Assembly: GCF_019243775.1 (NCBI RefSeq)
Contig: NZ_CP069157.1
Coordinates: forward strand, 930,001 to 994,000
Length of the DNA: 64,000 nucleotides
Direction of reading: 5' to 3'
DNA from: Morganella morganii
Lineage (GTDB): Bacteria > Pseudomonadota > Gammaproteobacteria > Enterobacterales > Enterobacteriaceae
Positions 46,289 to 58,809 of this stretch are shown one piece after another. Under the pieces are notes generated by a model. The model saw only the letters and a list, made by a program, of their open reading frames with translations, did not search any database and had not been told where the DNA came from. Made by a program: the position numbers and the translations under genes. Each line of letters starts with the position of its first letter. Positions within the stretch are counted from its first letter, which is position 1.

Positions 46289-47488
46289 TTATACTAATTC
46301 TTTCACGTCGAAGTTAACTTCACCGCTTAAATCAGCATCATAATCAACGCCATCGAGACCAAAGCCGAATAAACGGAGGAACTCCGCTTTATAGCCCTGA
46401 TAGTCGGTTAAATCGTTGATATTATCATCTGTCAGCTGCTGCCAGATTTCACGGCAGGTGTTCTGCACATCATCGCGTAATTCCCAGTCATCCAGGCGCA
46501 GACGCTGTTTTTCATCGGTTTCCGGCGCAGAACCGTTAAACAGTTTAGTAGCAAATAAGCGCTGAGTCTGTTCAATACAACCTTCGTGAATGCCTTTCTC
46601 TTTCATGATCTTAAACACGATAGAGATATATAACGGCATAACAGGAATAGCGGAAGAGGCCTGAGTCACGACAGATTTCAGAACGGCAACATACGCCGCG
46701 CCGCCTTTGGCCTGCAGTTTCTGATTAATCGCTGCTGCTGCGCGATCCAAATCTTCTTTTGCTTTGCCCAGCGTACCGTGCCAGTAAATCGGCCATGTTA
46801 AATCGGTACCGATATAGGAGTAGGCAACAGACTGTGCATTATCCGCCAGAACACCGGCTTCCTCTAATGCATTCATCCACAGTTCCCAGTCCTGGCCGCC
46901 CATGACTTTAACGGTGTCTGCGATTTCCTGCTCATTGGCCGGTTCAACAACGGCTTCGATCAGCACGTCTTTGTTGGTATCGAGCGCGACAGATTTGTAC
47001 GGTTCGCCGATAGGTTTCAGGGCGGAACGGACAATTTCACCGGTTTCCGGCATTTTGCGGACCGGAGATGCCAGAGAATAAACAACCAGATCGATCTGAT
47101 CCAGATCCTGTTTAATTAAATCAATAACGTTCTGACGGCATTCATCAGAGAAGGCATCACCGTTAATGCTTTTTGCATACAGGCCTTCTTCTTTGGCGGC
47201 TTTATCAAAAGCGGCTGCGTTGTACCAGCCGGCAGAACCGGTTTTGTTTTCACTGCCCGGCTTTTCAAAAAATACACCGATAGTCGCTGCACCGCTGCCG
47301 AAAGCGGCATTGATACGGGAAGCCAGACCGTAACCGGTGGATGCACCAATCACCAGAACCTTTTTAGGCCCGTTTTTCAGTTCGCCGCAGGATTTCACAC
47401 GGGCGATTTGCTCACGAACATGGGCTTCACAGCCCGCCGGGTGAGCGGTAGTGCAGATAAAACCACGAATTTTAGGTTTGATAATCAT
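46289..47488 (-). CDS. fabV: Enoyl-ACP reductase (NADH), FabV type
   Basis: Catalyses the last, NADH-dependent step of each fatty-acid elongation cycle. FabV is a long short-chain-dehydrogenase relative that resists triclosan. The 399-residue protein has the family start [20 protein letters not shown], the NAD loop [16 protein letters not shown], and the catalytic Tyr-x8-Lys in [14 protein letters not shown]. Whether fabI also exists cannot be seen here. Confidence 0.95.
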   Translation of the reverse strand: MIIKPKIRGFICTTAHPAGCEAHVREQIARVKSCGELKNGPKKVLVIGASTGYGLASRINAAFGSGAATIGVFFEKPGSENKTGSAGWYNAAAFDKAAKEEGLYAKSINGDAFSDECRQNVIDLIKQDLDQIDLVVYSLASPVRKMPETGEIVRSALKPIGEPYKSVALDTNKDVLIEAVVEPANEQEIADTVKVMGGQDWELWMNALEEAGVLADNAQSVAYSYIGTDLTWPIYWHGTLGKAKEDLDRAAAAINQKLQAKGGAAYVAVLKSVVTQASSAIPVMPLYISIVFKIMKEKGIHEGCIEQTQRLFATKLFNGSAPETDEKQRLRLDDWELRDDVQNTCREIWQQLTDDNINDLTDYQGYKAEFLRLFGFGLDGVDYDADLSGEVNFDVKELV

Positions 47489-47590
47489 AGTTATTTTTTC
47501 TTGGTAGCCAACAATCAGGGGGTAATATACCTGATCTTCTCAGTTTACTTAAGACAATGCAGCGATAAACCCGCAGAGCAGACCAGTTAA

Positions 47591-48058
<468 letters not shown>

Positions 48059-48087
48059 GGCACGGAATATGCGGCGGTGCAGGCATT

Positions 48088-48114
48088 AAAAAACCCGCCG
48101 GGGGCGGGTTTTTG
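48088..48114. terminator. Bidirectional terminator after the DUF6122-like gene
   Basis: The stem AAACCCGCC/GGCGGGTTT with a short loop and T/A flanks lies between convergent reading frames. Confidence 0.88.
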
Positions 48115-48128
48115 TGCGGCTGAGATCA

Positions 48129-48548
48129 TCAGAACGGATTTTTCAGTGCAGGGACCGGGACTTCCGCTCCCGGTAAACTGACTGCCGGGGCTTTGATATC
48201 AAGCGTTGGCGCGGAGGTTCCCGGAGCGGAGATGCCCACTTCCGGGGCCGTGATTGACGGTGCGTCAACATCCACAGACGGCATGGCGGATTCCGCCGCT
48301 GACGTGACCTCTTTCTTCACGGATGACATCCGGCTGTTTTCAGCCTGCGGGCGTGCCGGAGGCACTTTCCCGTTACGATCAGAGGAAACCGGTGTGCTTT
48401 GTTGTCCCTGCGGGGCGGTTTGTCCGCTCTGTCCCCCGGCGACCGGTTGTGCATCCGGCCTGCGCATCTGACCGTTATCCGGCCTGAACTGTTCCGCACC
48501 GGTCTCTTTATTCACCATTGTGCCGTCAGACGGTGCACCGGAAACCAT
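48129..48548 (-). CDS. Pro/Ser/Ala-rich disordered ORF of unknown function, start uncertain
   Basis: A frame of 139 codons from the ATG at 48548. The product is low-complexity: a Gln/Gly/Arg-rich first half (VAGGQSGQTAPQGQQ) and a second half of near-periodic short units such as PSVDVDAPS, PEVGISAPG, PTLDIKAPA, ending ALKNPF. There is no signal peptide and no good ribosome-binding site. The open frame continues upstream past 48640 with protein-like sequence, through the agp terminator and into the agp 3' end without a better start. It may therefore be a 5'-truncated remnant, or start at a non-standard codon. Confidence 0.4.
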   Translation of the reverse strand: MVSGAPSDGTMVNKETGAEQFRPDNGQMRRPDAQPVAGGQSGQTAPQGQQSTPVSSDRNGKVPPARPQAENSRMSSVKKEVTSAAESAMPSVDVDAPSITAPEVGISAPGTSAPTLDIKAPAVSLPGAEVPVPALKNPF

Positions 48549-48655
48549 CCCCGGGTCACTGTGCGGCTGCCGTTGCGCGACACTTTCGCGGCTCAGCAGG
48601 TACGGCTTACAGTGCCTTAATCTATTAGTGTTATCCGAAGCGTGACAGGGATAGA

Positions 48656-48687
48656 AATAAAAAGCCCGGCGAAGGTGCGCCGGGCAG
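48656..48687 (-). terminator. Terminator after agp
   Basis: The 8-bp stem GCCCGGCG/CGCCGGGC is followed on the minus strand by CTTTTTATTT, 22 bp after the agp stop. Confidence 0.85.
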
Positions 48688-48706
48688 GAATATGAACATA
48701 AAATGT

Positions 48707-49957
48707 TTATTCGGATAAACTGTCTTTCATTACTTTTTGGAAAGTTTCCCATCCGCAATAGCCGTTTTTATCAACCGGACAGTTTTTCAGTTCCAGTGTG
48801 ACTTTTTGCGGCGGAGTTTTTAAAGAAAGATAACTGTTATTCCGCAGCTGATCAGATGACTGGTAAATATAATCAATCTTCACATAGGATTTATTATCCG
48901 CTTTATTTGTCCAGCGCTGGAACACTAATTTGCCGCCGATTGGCGTATGTTCATACTGTTCCGGCAACTGATACGGTTTAAATTCCAGGGCGGAGAGCAG
49001 GGAGGCGATATTGGAATCATGCCCGGCCAGGAAGGTAAATTTCGCTTCACTGCCCGGCGCAGCGGCGGCAAAGTGCTGATTAATATAGTTCAGCAGCGGA
49101 TGTGCCACGTTTTTCGCGATAATACGCGGGGTGAAAAGAGATTCCTGATAGCCGTTTTTCAGGGTATTCAGCGCAGTCCACTGCTCCGGCGTGGTGACTT
49201 CGCCCCAGGCGACCTGGTCTGCCGGGAAACCTTCATAATATTGCAGGTCGATGGCATCCACCGCAGAGTTTGCCATTTTCAGCGGGCCTTTCACGCCCGG
49301 CTCTTTGCCGGCTTCAATAATAAAGCTGTTTTTGCCGTCGGCCAGTGAACAGAGTTTGTTGGTTTTGCACTGTTCTGAGTCTTTGATATTCAGCACCTTA
49401 TTCAGTGCCTGATAACCCGGTGTCAGATCCAGCCCTTTATAATGACTCTCCATTGCAGCGAGGGCAGTCTGTTTAAACTCTGCGCTGTCATTGGTGATGA
49501 TCGGGTTAAACACCGGATCCATGGTGCCGATTTCCGGCTGGTGGTTCACGGTGACGGTACAGCCCGGGAAAGCACCGGCGGTAAAGAACTGCGCGGTGGC
49601 AATCGTGCGCTGAAGGCTGTTGGCGTAGACATTCAGCTCTTTTTCACCGGTCGGGCACAGGGTGTCCGGCAGCAGTTTGTTCTCATCCAGCCACTCGCGG
49701 AAATAGTGGCCCATATAGACTTCCAGTGCGCCGCCTTTGGTGGTCAGATAACCGCTCTGCGCATCCCACGCAGGCCAGGTTTTATCGGTGATTTCGGTCA
49801 GAATACCGGTATTCACAATCGGCGTGCGCAGGTTGTGGCGGCTCATCACCAGAACCTGTTCCAGTGTCATATCAGCGGAGGAGGTATCAGCAAAAGCGGG
49901 CAGGGCGGGAGTCAGTAATGCGGCTGCAAGTGAAAGCGTCAGTAAGGTTTTTTTCAT
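48707..49957 (-). CDS. agp: Periplasmic glucose-1-phosphatase (histidine acid phosphatase)
   Basis: Releases phosphate and glucose from glucose-1-phosphate in the periplasm; relatives also attack phytate. The 416-residue precursor has a clear signal peptide (MKKTLLTLSLAAALL... ending PAFA), the catalytic RHNLRTP motif and the proton-donor region FLAGHDSNIASLL, matching E. coli Agp (HDSN rather than the HDTN of AppA). AGGAG precedes the ATG at 49957; an earlier start would spoil the signal peptide. Confidence 0.92.
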   Translation of the reverse strand: MKKTLLTLSLAAALLTPALPAFADTSSADMTLEQVLVMSRHNLRTPIVNTGILTEITDKTWPAWDAQSGYLTTKGGALEVYMGHYFREWLDENKLLPDTLCPTGEKELNVYANSLQRTIATAQFFTAGAFPGCTVTVNHQPEIGTMDPVFNPIITNDSAEFKQTALAAMESHYKGLDLTPGYQALNKVLNIKDSEQCKTNKLCSLADGKNSFIIEAGKEPGVKGPLKMANSAVDAIDLQYYEGFPADQVAWGEVTTPEQWTALNTLKNGYQESLFTPRIIAKNVAHPLLNYINQHFAAAAPGSEAKFTFLAGHDSNIASLLSALEFKPYQLPEQYEHTPIGGKLVFQRWTNKADNKSYVKIDYIYQSSDQLRNNSYLSLKTPPQKVTLELKNCPVDKNGYCGWETFQKVMKDSLSE

Positions 49958-50046
49958 CCGGAACACTCCTGTTGTCATTATTTTCGAACCGATATTAATG
50001 ACTGAAGCGATTCATATTTACCGGGAGCAAACTCCCAAAACAGTGA

Positions 50047-50733
50047 TCAGCACCGGAAATAGCGCTTAAGTAAAGGTGCGGTGAAATTTTTCTTCAGATA
50101 AAAGCCTCTGGGCAGTGTTTGTATCGTTTGCCCGTGCGGACCGATAGCTTCTGTGAGTGCCCGGCTGTTGGCTGCTTTCGGGCGGATCTGCATTACCTGA
50201 CCATGACGGGCGGTGATCTGCTCCACTTTCCCCAGCACAATCATATCCATCAGCTCTTCCCAGTCCGCGCGCAGCAGGCGTTCCTCCTCCTCCGACGGCG
50301 ACCACAGCAGCGGTGAACCGACACGGCGCTCTGCCAGCGGGATATGACGCGCACCTTCCACCGGCACCCACAGCACGCGGGAGAGCTTATGACGCACATG
50401 ACAATCCGCCCAGGTAACGCCGCTGTTGCCGGTCAGCGGGGCGACACAGACAAAGGTGGTTTCCAGCGGCACGCCGGATTCATCCACCGGAATGGTTTTC
50501 AGCTCCACCCCGAGGTGAGCAAAATCCTGCTCTGCCTTGCTGCCTGCATCCGCGCCCAGCCAGTATTCCAGCAGCATGCCGACCCAGCCTTTATCGCGAC
50601 GCAGATCCGGCGGCACCGGTATACCGGCACAGCCTGCCAGCTCACCGAAAGTGGCACCGGCAAGGGATTGGGCGCGGCTGAGCAGCTCTGATTCACTGGC
50701 CGGGGGTAACGGCGGCTGAAAAAGTTGTGTCAT
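50047..50733 (-). CDS. mutH: DNA mismatch repair endonuclease MutH
   Basis: Nicks the unmethylated strand at hemimethylated GATC sites when activated by MutS and MutL. The 228 residues align with E. coli MutH (229 aa). The catalytic triad is visible as Asp in GSKAEQDF and Glu/Lys in GVELKTIPV, and the C-terminus is [12 protein letters not shown]. The 560-bp region upstream of it carries DnaA boxes and an IHF site. Confidence 0.95.
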   Translation of the reverse strand: MTQLFQPPLPPASESELLSRAQSLAGATFGELAGCAGIPVPPDLRRDKGWVGMLLEYWLGADAGSKAEQDFAHLGVELKTIPVDESGVPLETTFVCVAPLTGNSGVTWADCHVRHKLSRVLWVPVEGARHIPLAERRVGSPLLWSPSEEEERLLRADWEELMDMIVLGKVEQITARHGQVMQIRPKAANSRALTEAIGPHGQTIQTLPRGFYLKKNFTAPLLKRYFRC

Positions 50734-51293
50734 GTTATATGCTTAAAAGTTGAACAGTGTTATCAGGTAAAATAATACATAGGCATGAATGAAAAATAAA
50801 TATTATCTAATTTATTGATATATAGCTATTAATTTTCGCCACCGCAACAAGTACAGAAGGTTGTGCACCAGCATCCTCAGACAATAAACAGGATCTTACA
50901 CTGAGTTATCCACAGCTTTATGGGATAAGTGAAAAACAGCCTCACTACTGGTTTGATTTACAGGCTTGACTTCCGCCTGTTTTCGCGTTTCAGCAGGGGT
51001 TTTGCTCAAGGATAAGTCACAATCTGTGGATAACACCGGGTGTGGTTATTTTTTGTGCTGTGTAAGTCTGTGAAAAAAAATGCCGGTGTTTTTTTCAGAT
51101 GATTCTCTGTTTTTATTTCCGTACTGATATGATTTAACAGGGTTTATTTAAAGATTGTGATTTTATCAACAGGGGGCAGTTAAAAACTATACCCCCATTA
51201 CCCTTGCGTTTTTCACAACTATATCCACAGAAAACGTGAATAAAAGCCGGTTTTTTATCAGAGGGTGTTTATAACTTTGCCTTTTTCTGTGAA
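50734..51293. other. DnaA-box/IHF intergenic region next to mutH (candidate DARS2)
   Basis: No gene lies in these 560 bp. Two perfect DnaA boxes stand in opposite orientation: TTATCCACA at 50906-50914 and its complement TGTGGATAA at 51025-51033. One-mismatch boxes are TTATCAACA (51163-51171) and ATATCCACA (51221-51229). A perfect IHF consensus (TAA-TTTA-TTGATA) lies at 50808-50820. In E. coli the DnaA-reactivating sequence DARS2 lies in an intergenic region beside mutH and contains DnaA boxes with IHF and Fis sites, so this is the likely counterpart. Scarce GATC and the location argue against oriC. Confidence 0.65.
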
Positions 51294-52958
51294 TTAACTT
51301 TCCGGGGGGATAAACCAGGCGGATTTAAAATCAAACCAGCCGAAGGTATTCATTTTGACGCCCCGCATACTGCGCTGCCCCTGTAATTCAAGCCAGTGAT
51401 GGAACAGCGGGAACAGCATCTGCCTGTCAATGACCTGCTCACACCATGCCGCCAGAGACAGGGAACGCTGCCGCCATTGCTTCAGCGGCGCACGCAGATC
51501 ATCGCCCAGACAGCGGCGCAGCAGCGGCAGCTCGTACAGGGTGGCGAAAACCGAAAAATCCAGCGGCTTATAAAAGTTGGCGGTCGCCAGCCAGAAATCA
51601 CTGTCACAATCGCCGTTAAACCAGGTGTCGTAATCAGTGATATTAATCGTCAGTTTTACACCCTGTTCTGCCAGTAACTGCTGCAATAATTTGCCGATAG
51701 CATGGTATTCGTGATGATCCTGATAATAGGTCAGTGTCAGCTCTGTCAGGTCAGCCGGTTTTTCACAGGGCGGGATAAGTTTGCTGTGATGCCAGCGCAG
51801 CAGCAGCCCGTAAGCCGGCCACCAGTGGCGCTGATACAGGGGTTCACAGTGATAGAGCAGATTGACGGGGGTCATCAGGCTGTTGAGCCAGCGGCGGATA
51901 TCTTCCCGCTCTCCTTTTGCTGAACGCGTGTCGTGCAGCAGGAAATAGCATCCTTCCTCCATCCGGCTGTCGAGAGAATCCCGCTCCGGCCCGTCCGCAC
52001 CGATATGCAGGGTGGTGCAGACCATTTTTTCTTCCAGCTCCGGCACCACCAGTACAGAAACTTCGTCGAGCAGGGCACGGAAGCCGTAATAGTGGTCAAA
52101 GGCACGGATTGTCAGTTTGCGGTCATTGTTACAGATCACCTGATACGGGCCGGTGCCGACAGGGTGGCGGGCAAAATCCGGCAGTTCCTGCCATTCATGG
52201 GGCAGAATGGCGGCGTGCGGGCTGCCGGTCAGTACCGGGAACCAGCTGTCGGTCTCATTCAGTGTGATATCGATAATGTAAGGCATATCGGAACGGACAG
52301 TGCGGATATGGCTGAACAGCCGATGTGTGTCACGCAGGCGCTCAAAAGAGGAAATGATATCCACCATCTGCAACTCACGGCCGTGATGGAAAAATATCGC
52401 CGGGCGCAGCCAGAAACGCCACTGTTTGTCGCCGGTCTGCTGCCAGTGATGCGCCAGCGCCGGGACAGCTTCCCCGTTTTCCTCATTTATTGCCGTCAGT
52501 CCGTTAAAAATCTGGCTCAGCAGATGGACTTCCGAGCGGCGTAGCGGCGAGCCGGGCAGTAAATTATAAAAAGGTCGGTAATAGACAATGCGCAGCAGAC
52601 TTTTTCCCTGCCGGAAGCTGCGCTCCAGCTGGGATAACACCATCTGGCGCATCGCGTCCTTATCATTGACCATCGCCACCAGTTTTTCGATATTGTCCTG
52701 TTCGATCAGCTGTTCGGCACGGGCGTGCTGGAGGTCCCGTCCGCTTTGCAGAAAACAGAGACGTGAGCGCTTACCCCGTCCGGTTTCTGCCTGCCAGCTG
52801 AGCCAGCCCGCTGTCTGCATACTGCTGAGCAGAGAGCGGACATGACGGCGGGAACAATGCAGGATATCGGCGATCTCCTGAAGCGTGGTATCGGTCTCCT
52901 GTCCCTGATGATGCTGCCACAGGCGGATAAACTGGTGCTGGAGGCGTGGTGTGCTCAT
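51294..52958 (-). CDS. sgrR: Glucose-phosphate stress regulator SgrR
   Basis: Activator of the small RNA SgrS during sugar-phosphate stress. The 554 residues have an N-terminal HTH (SgrR_N: TTLQEIADILHCSRRHVRSLLSSMQ) and a large solute-binding-protein-like domain (SBP_bac_5 type), similar along the length to E. coli SgrR (RGKRSRL, HHGRELQM, MRGVKMNTFGWFDFKSAWF). The start at 52958 (MSTPRLQHQFIRLWQ) matches the family; 23 extra upstream codons overlap the sgrS promoter. The sgrS-like gene is divergent, and setA is absent. Confidence 0.93.
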   Translation of the reverse strand: MSTPRLQHQFIRLWQHHQGQETDTTLQEIADILHCSRRHVRSLLSSMQTAGWLSWQAETGRGKRSRLCFLQSGRDLQHARAEQLIEQDNIEKLVAMVNDKDAMRQMVLSQLERSFRQGKSLLRIVYYRPFYNLLPGSPLRRSEVHLLSQIFNGLTAINEENGEAVPALAHHWQQTGDKQWRFWLRPAIFFHHGRELQMVDIISSFERLRDTHRLFSHIRTVRSDMPYIIDITLNETDSWFPVLTGSPHAAILPHEWQELPDFARHPVGTGPYQVICNNDRKLTIRAFDHYYGFRALLDEVSVLVVPELEEKMVCTTLHIGADGPERDSLDSRMEEGCYFLLHDTRSAKGEREDIRRWLNSLMTPVNLLYHCEPLYQRHWWPAYGLLLRWHHSKLIPPCEKPADLTELTLTYYQDHHEYHAIGKLLQQLLAEQGVKLTINITDYDTWFNGDCDSDFWLATANFYKPLDFSVFATLYELPLLRRCLGDDLRAPLKQWRQRSLSLAAWCEQVIDRQMLFPLFHHWLELQGQRSMRGVKMNTFGWFDFKSAWFIPPES

Positions 52959-53024
52959 AAAAGAGGAACTCCGGTCGGTTTTCTGTCCATTTTTATTTCC
53001 GTATATTACGTCCATACTCAATGT

Positions 53025-53120
53025 CATTAAAGCAGCTCATGACGTCAGTGTGATACCTGACTCACTCCCGATTCTTGAGTAATGGTGACTTTTACCGCCA
53101 GCCGAAAGGCTGGTTTTTTT
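53025..53120 (+). ncRNA. sgrS: SgrS-like small RNA, short form
   Basis: Divergent from sgrR, where E. coli has sgrS. The 3' part keeps the SgrS layout: a GTGTGA segment, TTGAGTAATGGTG (compare CTGAGTATTGGTG, the ptsG-pairing seed in E. coli), a small GGT...ACC hairpin, then the terminator CCAGCC-GAAA-GGCTGG with seven T. The 5' end is a guess based on a weak -10 (CATACT at 53013-53018), giving about 95 nt against 227 in E. coli. No SgrT reading frame is present. Confidence 0.7.
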
Positions 53121-53159
53121 CTGTCCGGTGATCCGGAAAAAGAGGCGGGGAAAACGGGG

Positions 53160-53195
53160 AAAAAAGCTGCCATCACAAAAGGGGGTGATGGCAGG
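53160..53195 (-). terminator. Terminator of the leu operon
   Basis: The perfect 10-bp stem CTGCCATCAC/GTGATGGCAG is followed on the minus strand by CTTTTTT, about 30 bp after leuD. Confidence 0.9.
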
Positions 53196-53223
53196 GGTTC
53201 AATGGTGGAAATGGATCCGGTTA

Positions 53224-53826
53224 TCAGTTCATAAATGCAGGCAGTTTTTCCTCAAAACGGGAAATCATGTCGTCATGCTGTAAGGTGAGGCCGATACTGT
53301 CGAGGCCGTTCATCATGCAGTGACGACGGAAGGTATCAACACTGAACGGATATTCCAGCTCACCGGCGATCACTTTCTGGTTCTCCAGATCAACAATAAT
53401 CTGTGCACCTTCTGTTTTTTGTACCCAGTCAAAGAGCGCATCAATCGCGTCTTCGGGTAATTTCACCGGCAATAATTGGTTGTTGAATGAGTTACCGTAA
53501 AAAATATCCGCAAAGCTGGGCGCAATCACCACTCTGAAGCCGTAATCTGTTAAGGCCCACGGCGCGTGCTCACGGGAGGAGCCGCAGCCGAAGTTTTCAC
53601 GGGCCAGCAGAATGGATGCACCCTGATAACGCGGGGCATTGAGGACAAAATCCGGGTTCGGCACCTGTCCGTCATCATCGAGAAAACGCCAGTCATTGAA
53701 TAAATGCTGCCCGAAGCCGGTGCGGGTCACTTTCTGCAAAAACTGTTTCGGGATAATGGCATCGGTATCCACGTTGGCGGCATCCAGCGGTGCGGCAATG
53801 CCCTGATGTACAATAAATTTTTCCAT
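53224..53826 (-). CDS. leuD: 3-isopropylmalate dehydratase small subunit
   Basis: Partner of LeuC in the isomerisation of 2- to 3-isopropylmalate in leucine synthesis. The 200 residues show the swivel domain of aconitase-type enzymes ([32 protein letters not shown]). It is the last gene of leuLABCD, 11 bp after leuC. Confidence 0.96.
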   Translation of the reverse strand: MEKFIVHQGIAAPLDAANVDTDAIIPKQFLQKVTRTGFGQHLFNDWRFLDDDGQVPNPDFVLNAPRYQGASILLARENFGCGSSREHAPWALTDYGFRVVIAPSFADIFYGNSFNNQLLPVKLPEDAIDALFDWVQKTEGAQIIVDLENQKVIAGELEYPFSVDTFRRHCMMNGLDSIGLTLQHDDMISRFEEKLPAFMN

Positions 53827-53837
53827 GGTTTTCTCCC

Positions 53838-55250
53838 TCAGCGCATCTCAATGGTACGGATATCGGCGAAACTGCCGGTGACGGCGGCCGCAGCGGCCAT
53901 GGCCGGGCTGACCAGATGCGTGCGTCCGCCGCGCCCCTGGCGGCCTTCAAAGTTGCGGTTGCTGGTGGAGGCACAGCGCTCCCCCGGTGCCAGACGGTCA
54001 TTGTTCATCGCCAGACACATCGAGCAGCCCGGTAAACGCCATTCAAACCCGGCATCGGTGAAGATTTTATCCAGACCTTCCGCTTCCGCCTGGGATTTCA
54101 CCGGCCCGGAGCCCGGAACCACTATCGCCTGCACACCCGGTGCGACTTTGCGCCCTTTGGCGACGGCAGCAGCCGCGCGTAAATCCTCAATCCGTGAGTT
54201 GGTGCAGGAGCCGATAAACACCTTGTCGATTTTCACATCGGTTAATTTTTTGCCCGGTGTTAAATCCATATACGCCAGCGCTTTTTCTGCCGAGGCTCTT
54301 TCCACCGGGTCGGTAAAGCTCTCCGGTGCGGGAATGGCCCGGCTGATATCAATCACCTGACCGGGATTGGTGCCCCAGGTGACCTGCGGGGCGATATCGG
54401 CAGCATTGATAATAATTTCCGCGTCATATTTCGCATCCGGATCACTTTTCAGGGTCTGCCAGTAAGCCACAGCTGCATCCCAGTCCGTGCCCTGCGGGGA
54501 GAACTGGCGGCCTTTCAGGTAATCAAAGGTGGTCTGATCCGGCGCAATCATTCCGCCTTTGGCACCCATTTCTATCGCCATATTACAAACCGTCATCCGG
54601 CCTTCCATGGAGAGCGCTTCAATGGCGTCGCCGCAGAATTCCGCGATATAACCGGTGCCGCCCGCGCTGCCGGTGTGACCGATAATCGCCAGTACAATAT
54701 CCTTGGCGGTGATACCGGGGGCAACTTTGCCGCGCACTTCAATTTTCAGGGTTTTGGCCCGTGCCTGTTTCAGTGTCTGGGTAGCTAACACATGTTCCAC
54801 CTCGGAGGTGCCGATACCGAAGGCCAGCGAGCCGAATGCGCCGTGGGTGGCGGTGTGGGAGTCACCACAGACAATGGTCATGCCAGGCAGGGTGATGCCC
54901 TGTTCCGGCCCCATCACATGCACAATACCCTGAAACGGATGGTTCAGATCATAGAGACGGACACCAAAGGCCTCACAGTTTTTGATCAGCTCCTGCATCT
55001 GGTTACGGGCCATTTCACCACAGGCATTGATATCTTTGGTCTGCGTGGAAACGTTGTGATCCATGGTGGCGAAGGTTTTTTCCGGGCGGCGCACCGGGCG
55101 GTTTTTTGCCCGTAATCCGTCAAACGCCTGCGGAGAGGTCACCTCATGCACCAGGTGGCGGTCGATATACAGGATCGGTGTTTCGTTTGCTTCTTCACGA
55201 ACCACATGGGCATCATATAATTTCTGATATAAAGTTTTTCCTGTGCTCAT
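53838..55250 (-). CDS. leuC: 3-isopropylmalate dehydratase large subunit
   Basis: A [4Fe-4S] aconitase-family subunit of 470 residues. It has the substrate and cluster motifs [31 protein letters not shown] and the cluster cysteines in [10 protein letters not shown]. It acts with LeuD. Its start follows the leuB stop by one base, indicating coupled translation. Confidence 0.97.
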   Translation of the reverse strand: MSTGKTLYQKLYDAHVVREEANETPILYIDRHLVHEVTSPQAFDGLRAKNRPVRRPEKTFATMDHNVSTQTKDINACGEMARNQMQELIKNCEAFGVRLYDLNHPFQGIVHVMGPEQGITLPGMTIVCGDSHTATHGAFGSLAFGIGTSEVEHVLATQTLKQARAKTLKIEVRGKVAPGITAKDIVLAIIGHTGSAGGTGYIAEFCGDAIEALSMEGRMTVCNMAIEMGAKGGMIAPDQTTFDYLKGRQFSPQGTDWDAAVAYWQTLKSDPDAKYDAEIIINAADIAPQVTWGTNPGQVIDISRAIPAPESFTDPVERASAEKALAYMDLTPGKKLTDVKIDKVFIGSCTNSRIEDLRAAAAVAKGRKVAPGVQAIVVPGSGPVKSQAEAEGLDKIFTDAGFEWRLPGCSMCLAMNNDRLAPGERCASTSNRNFEGRQGRGGRTHLVSPAMAAAAAVTGSFADIRTIEMR

Positions 55251-55251
55251 C

Positions 55252-57947
<2,696 letters not shown>

Positions 57948-57995
57948 GTTGTGATCCTCTCGGTTATTTCTTGTTCTGTTTTCCGGTTTGCAGGT

Positions 57996-58028
57996 ATAAA
58001 AAAACCCGCGACATTGCGCGGGTTTTTC
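57996..58028 (-). terminator. leu operon attenuator
   Basis: AAAACCCGCG/CGCGGGTTTT forms a 10-bp stem. Read toward leuA it ends in a T-run, about 20 bp after the leuL stop and 50 bp before leuA. This is the terminator arm of leucine attenuation. Confidence 0.88.
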
Positions 58029-58045
58029 AGGTCTCAGGGAGAAAG

Positions 58046-58129
58046 TTATGAGGAACTTCCGGCCACGAACCCGCCACGCGCAGTTAAGGCGATAATTAGC
58101 AGGCTGTTTAGGCGGAAAGTGAAAGACAT
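58046..58129 (-). CDS. leuL: leu operon leader peptide
   Basis: A 27-residue leader peptide beginning [20 protein letters not shown], laid out like E. coli LeuL (leucine cluster followed by an RG segment). The leucine codons include two rare CTA codons and one TTA among CTA, CTG, CTA and TTA, within eight codons. This suits ribosome stalling when charged leucyl-tRNA is scarce. AGAAGG lies about 8 nt before the ATG. The attenuator stem follows directly. Confidence 0.85.
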   Translation of the reverse strand: MSFTFRLNSLLIIALTARGGFVAGSSS

Positions 58130-58193
58130 AGTAATAACCTTCTCAGTAAATTCAGTGGCACGGAGCACAGGGCTTATCCGTGGCGATGTATTA

Positions 58194-58222
58194 TTGATAC
58201 TGAATATAAAATGCCCTGTCAA
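58194..58222 (-). promoter_or_regulatory. Predicted leu operon promoter
   Basis: The minus strand has a perfect -35 TTGACA (58217-58222), a 17-bp spacer and a -10-like TATCAA (58194-58199), about 65 bp before leuL. Confidence 0.65.
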
Positions 58223-58809
58223 CTCACGAGGTTCGCCGGAGATTCCGGTCAAAGGATAAAAAAAGCACAAAAAGCAGATAAACTGACTAATTTATAAAAA
58301 TTAATCAGCGTTTTCATCTATAAGCCAGCTAAATAATTGGGCTAATATTTTTGCAGATTTTTTTACGGAGAATCAGAATCAGTTGAGTAGGCGGGTAACA
58401 GGGGGGCCGGCGGTCAGGCAGCCACCGGTAACCGGTGAGATATTCATTGAACAGTTTATTCTTTCCGTTATGTCAGTAAAAAAAAATCGGATTTTTTATG
58501 CTGACAGAAGACAATTTTATTATGAATAAACACAATCTTTGTTTTATTATCTCACTGCATGGAAACTAAATGAATAAAGCGGTATTGATTTATTACTGGC
58601 ATGAATAATTTACTGGCTTTAAATATTTAAATAGTATGCATTGTGATGATGATGCGCACCCGCGTATTCAGAACCATACAAGGAAGAGACTCAATTATTA
58701 ATTGGATAATCAATTGAGATAATAGATTTCAATTTTGTATTGATCTGCCGTTTCATCATGGCGGCAGGTGGCTTATTGAAGTCATTATAATCATTTATTG
58801 GAGTTTAAG
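58223..58809. other. AT-rich intergenic region between leuL and leuO
   Basis: About 590 bp that is strongly AT-rich and has no ORF of coding character. It separates divergent leuLABCD and leuO, as in E. coli, where H-NS silences this interval and LeuO relieves the silencing. I see no discrete site beyond composition. Confidence 0.55.

Noticed and set aside
50734-51293. Chromosomal replication origin (oriC)
   Set aside because: DnaA boxes are present, but GATC sites are nearly absent, there is no gidA/mioC neighbourhood and no 13-mer repeats; position next to mutH fits DARS2 better.
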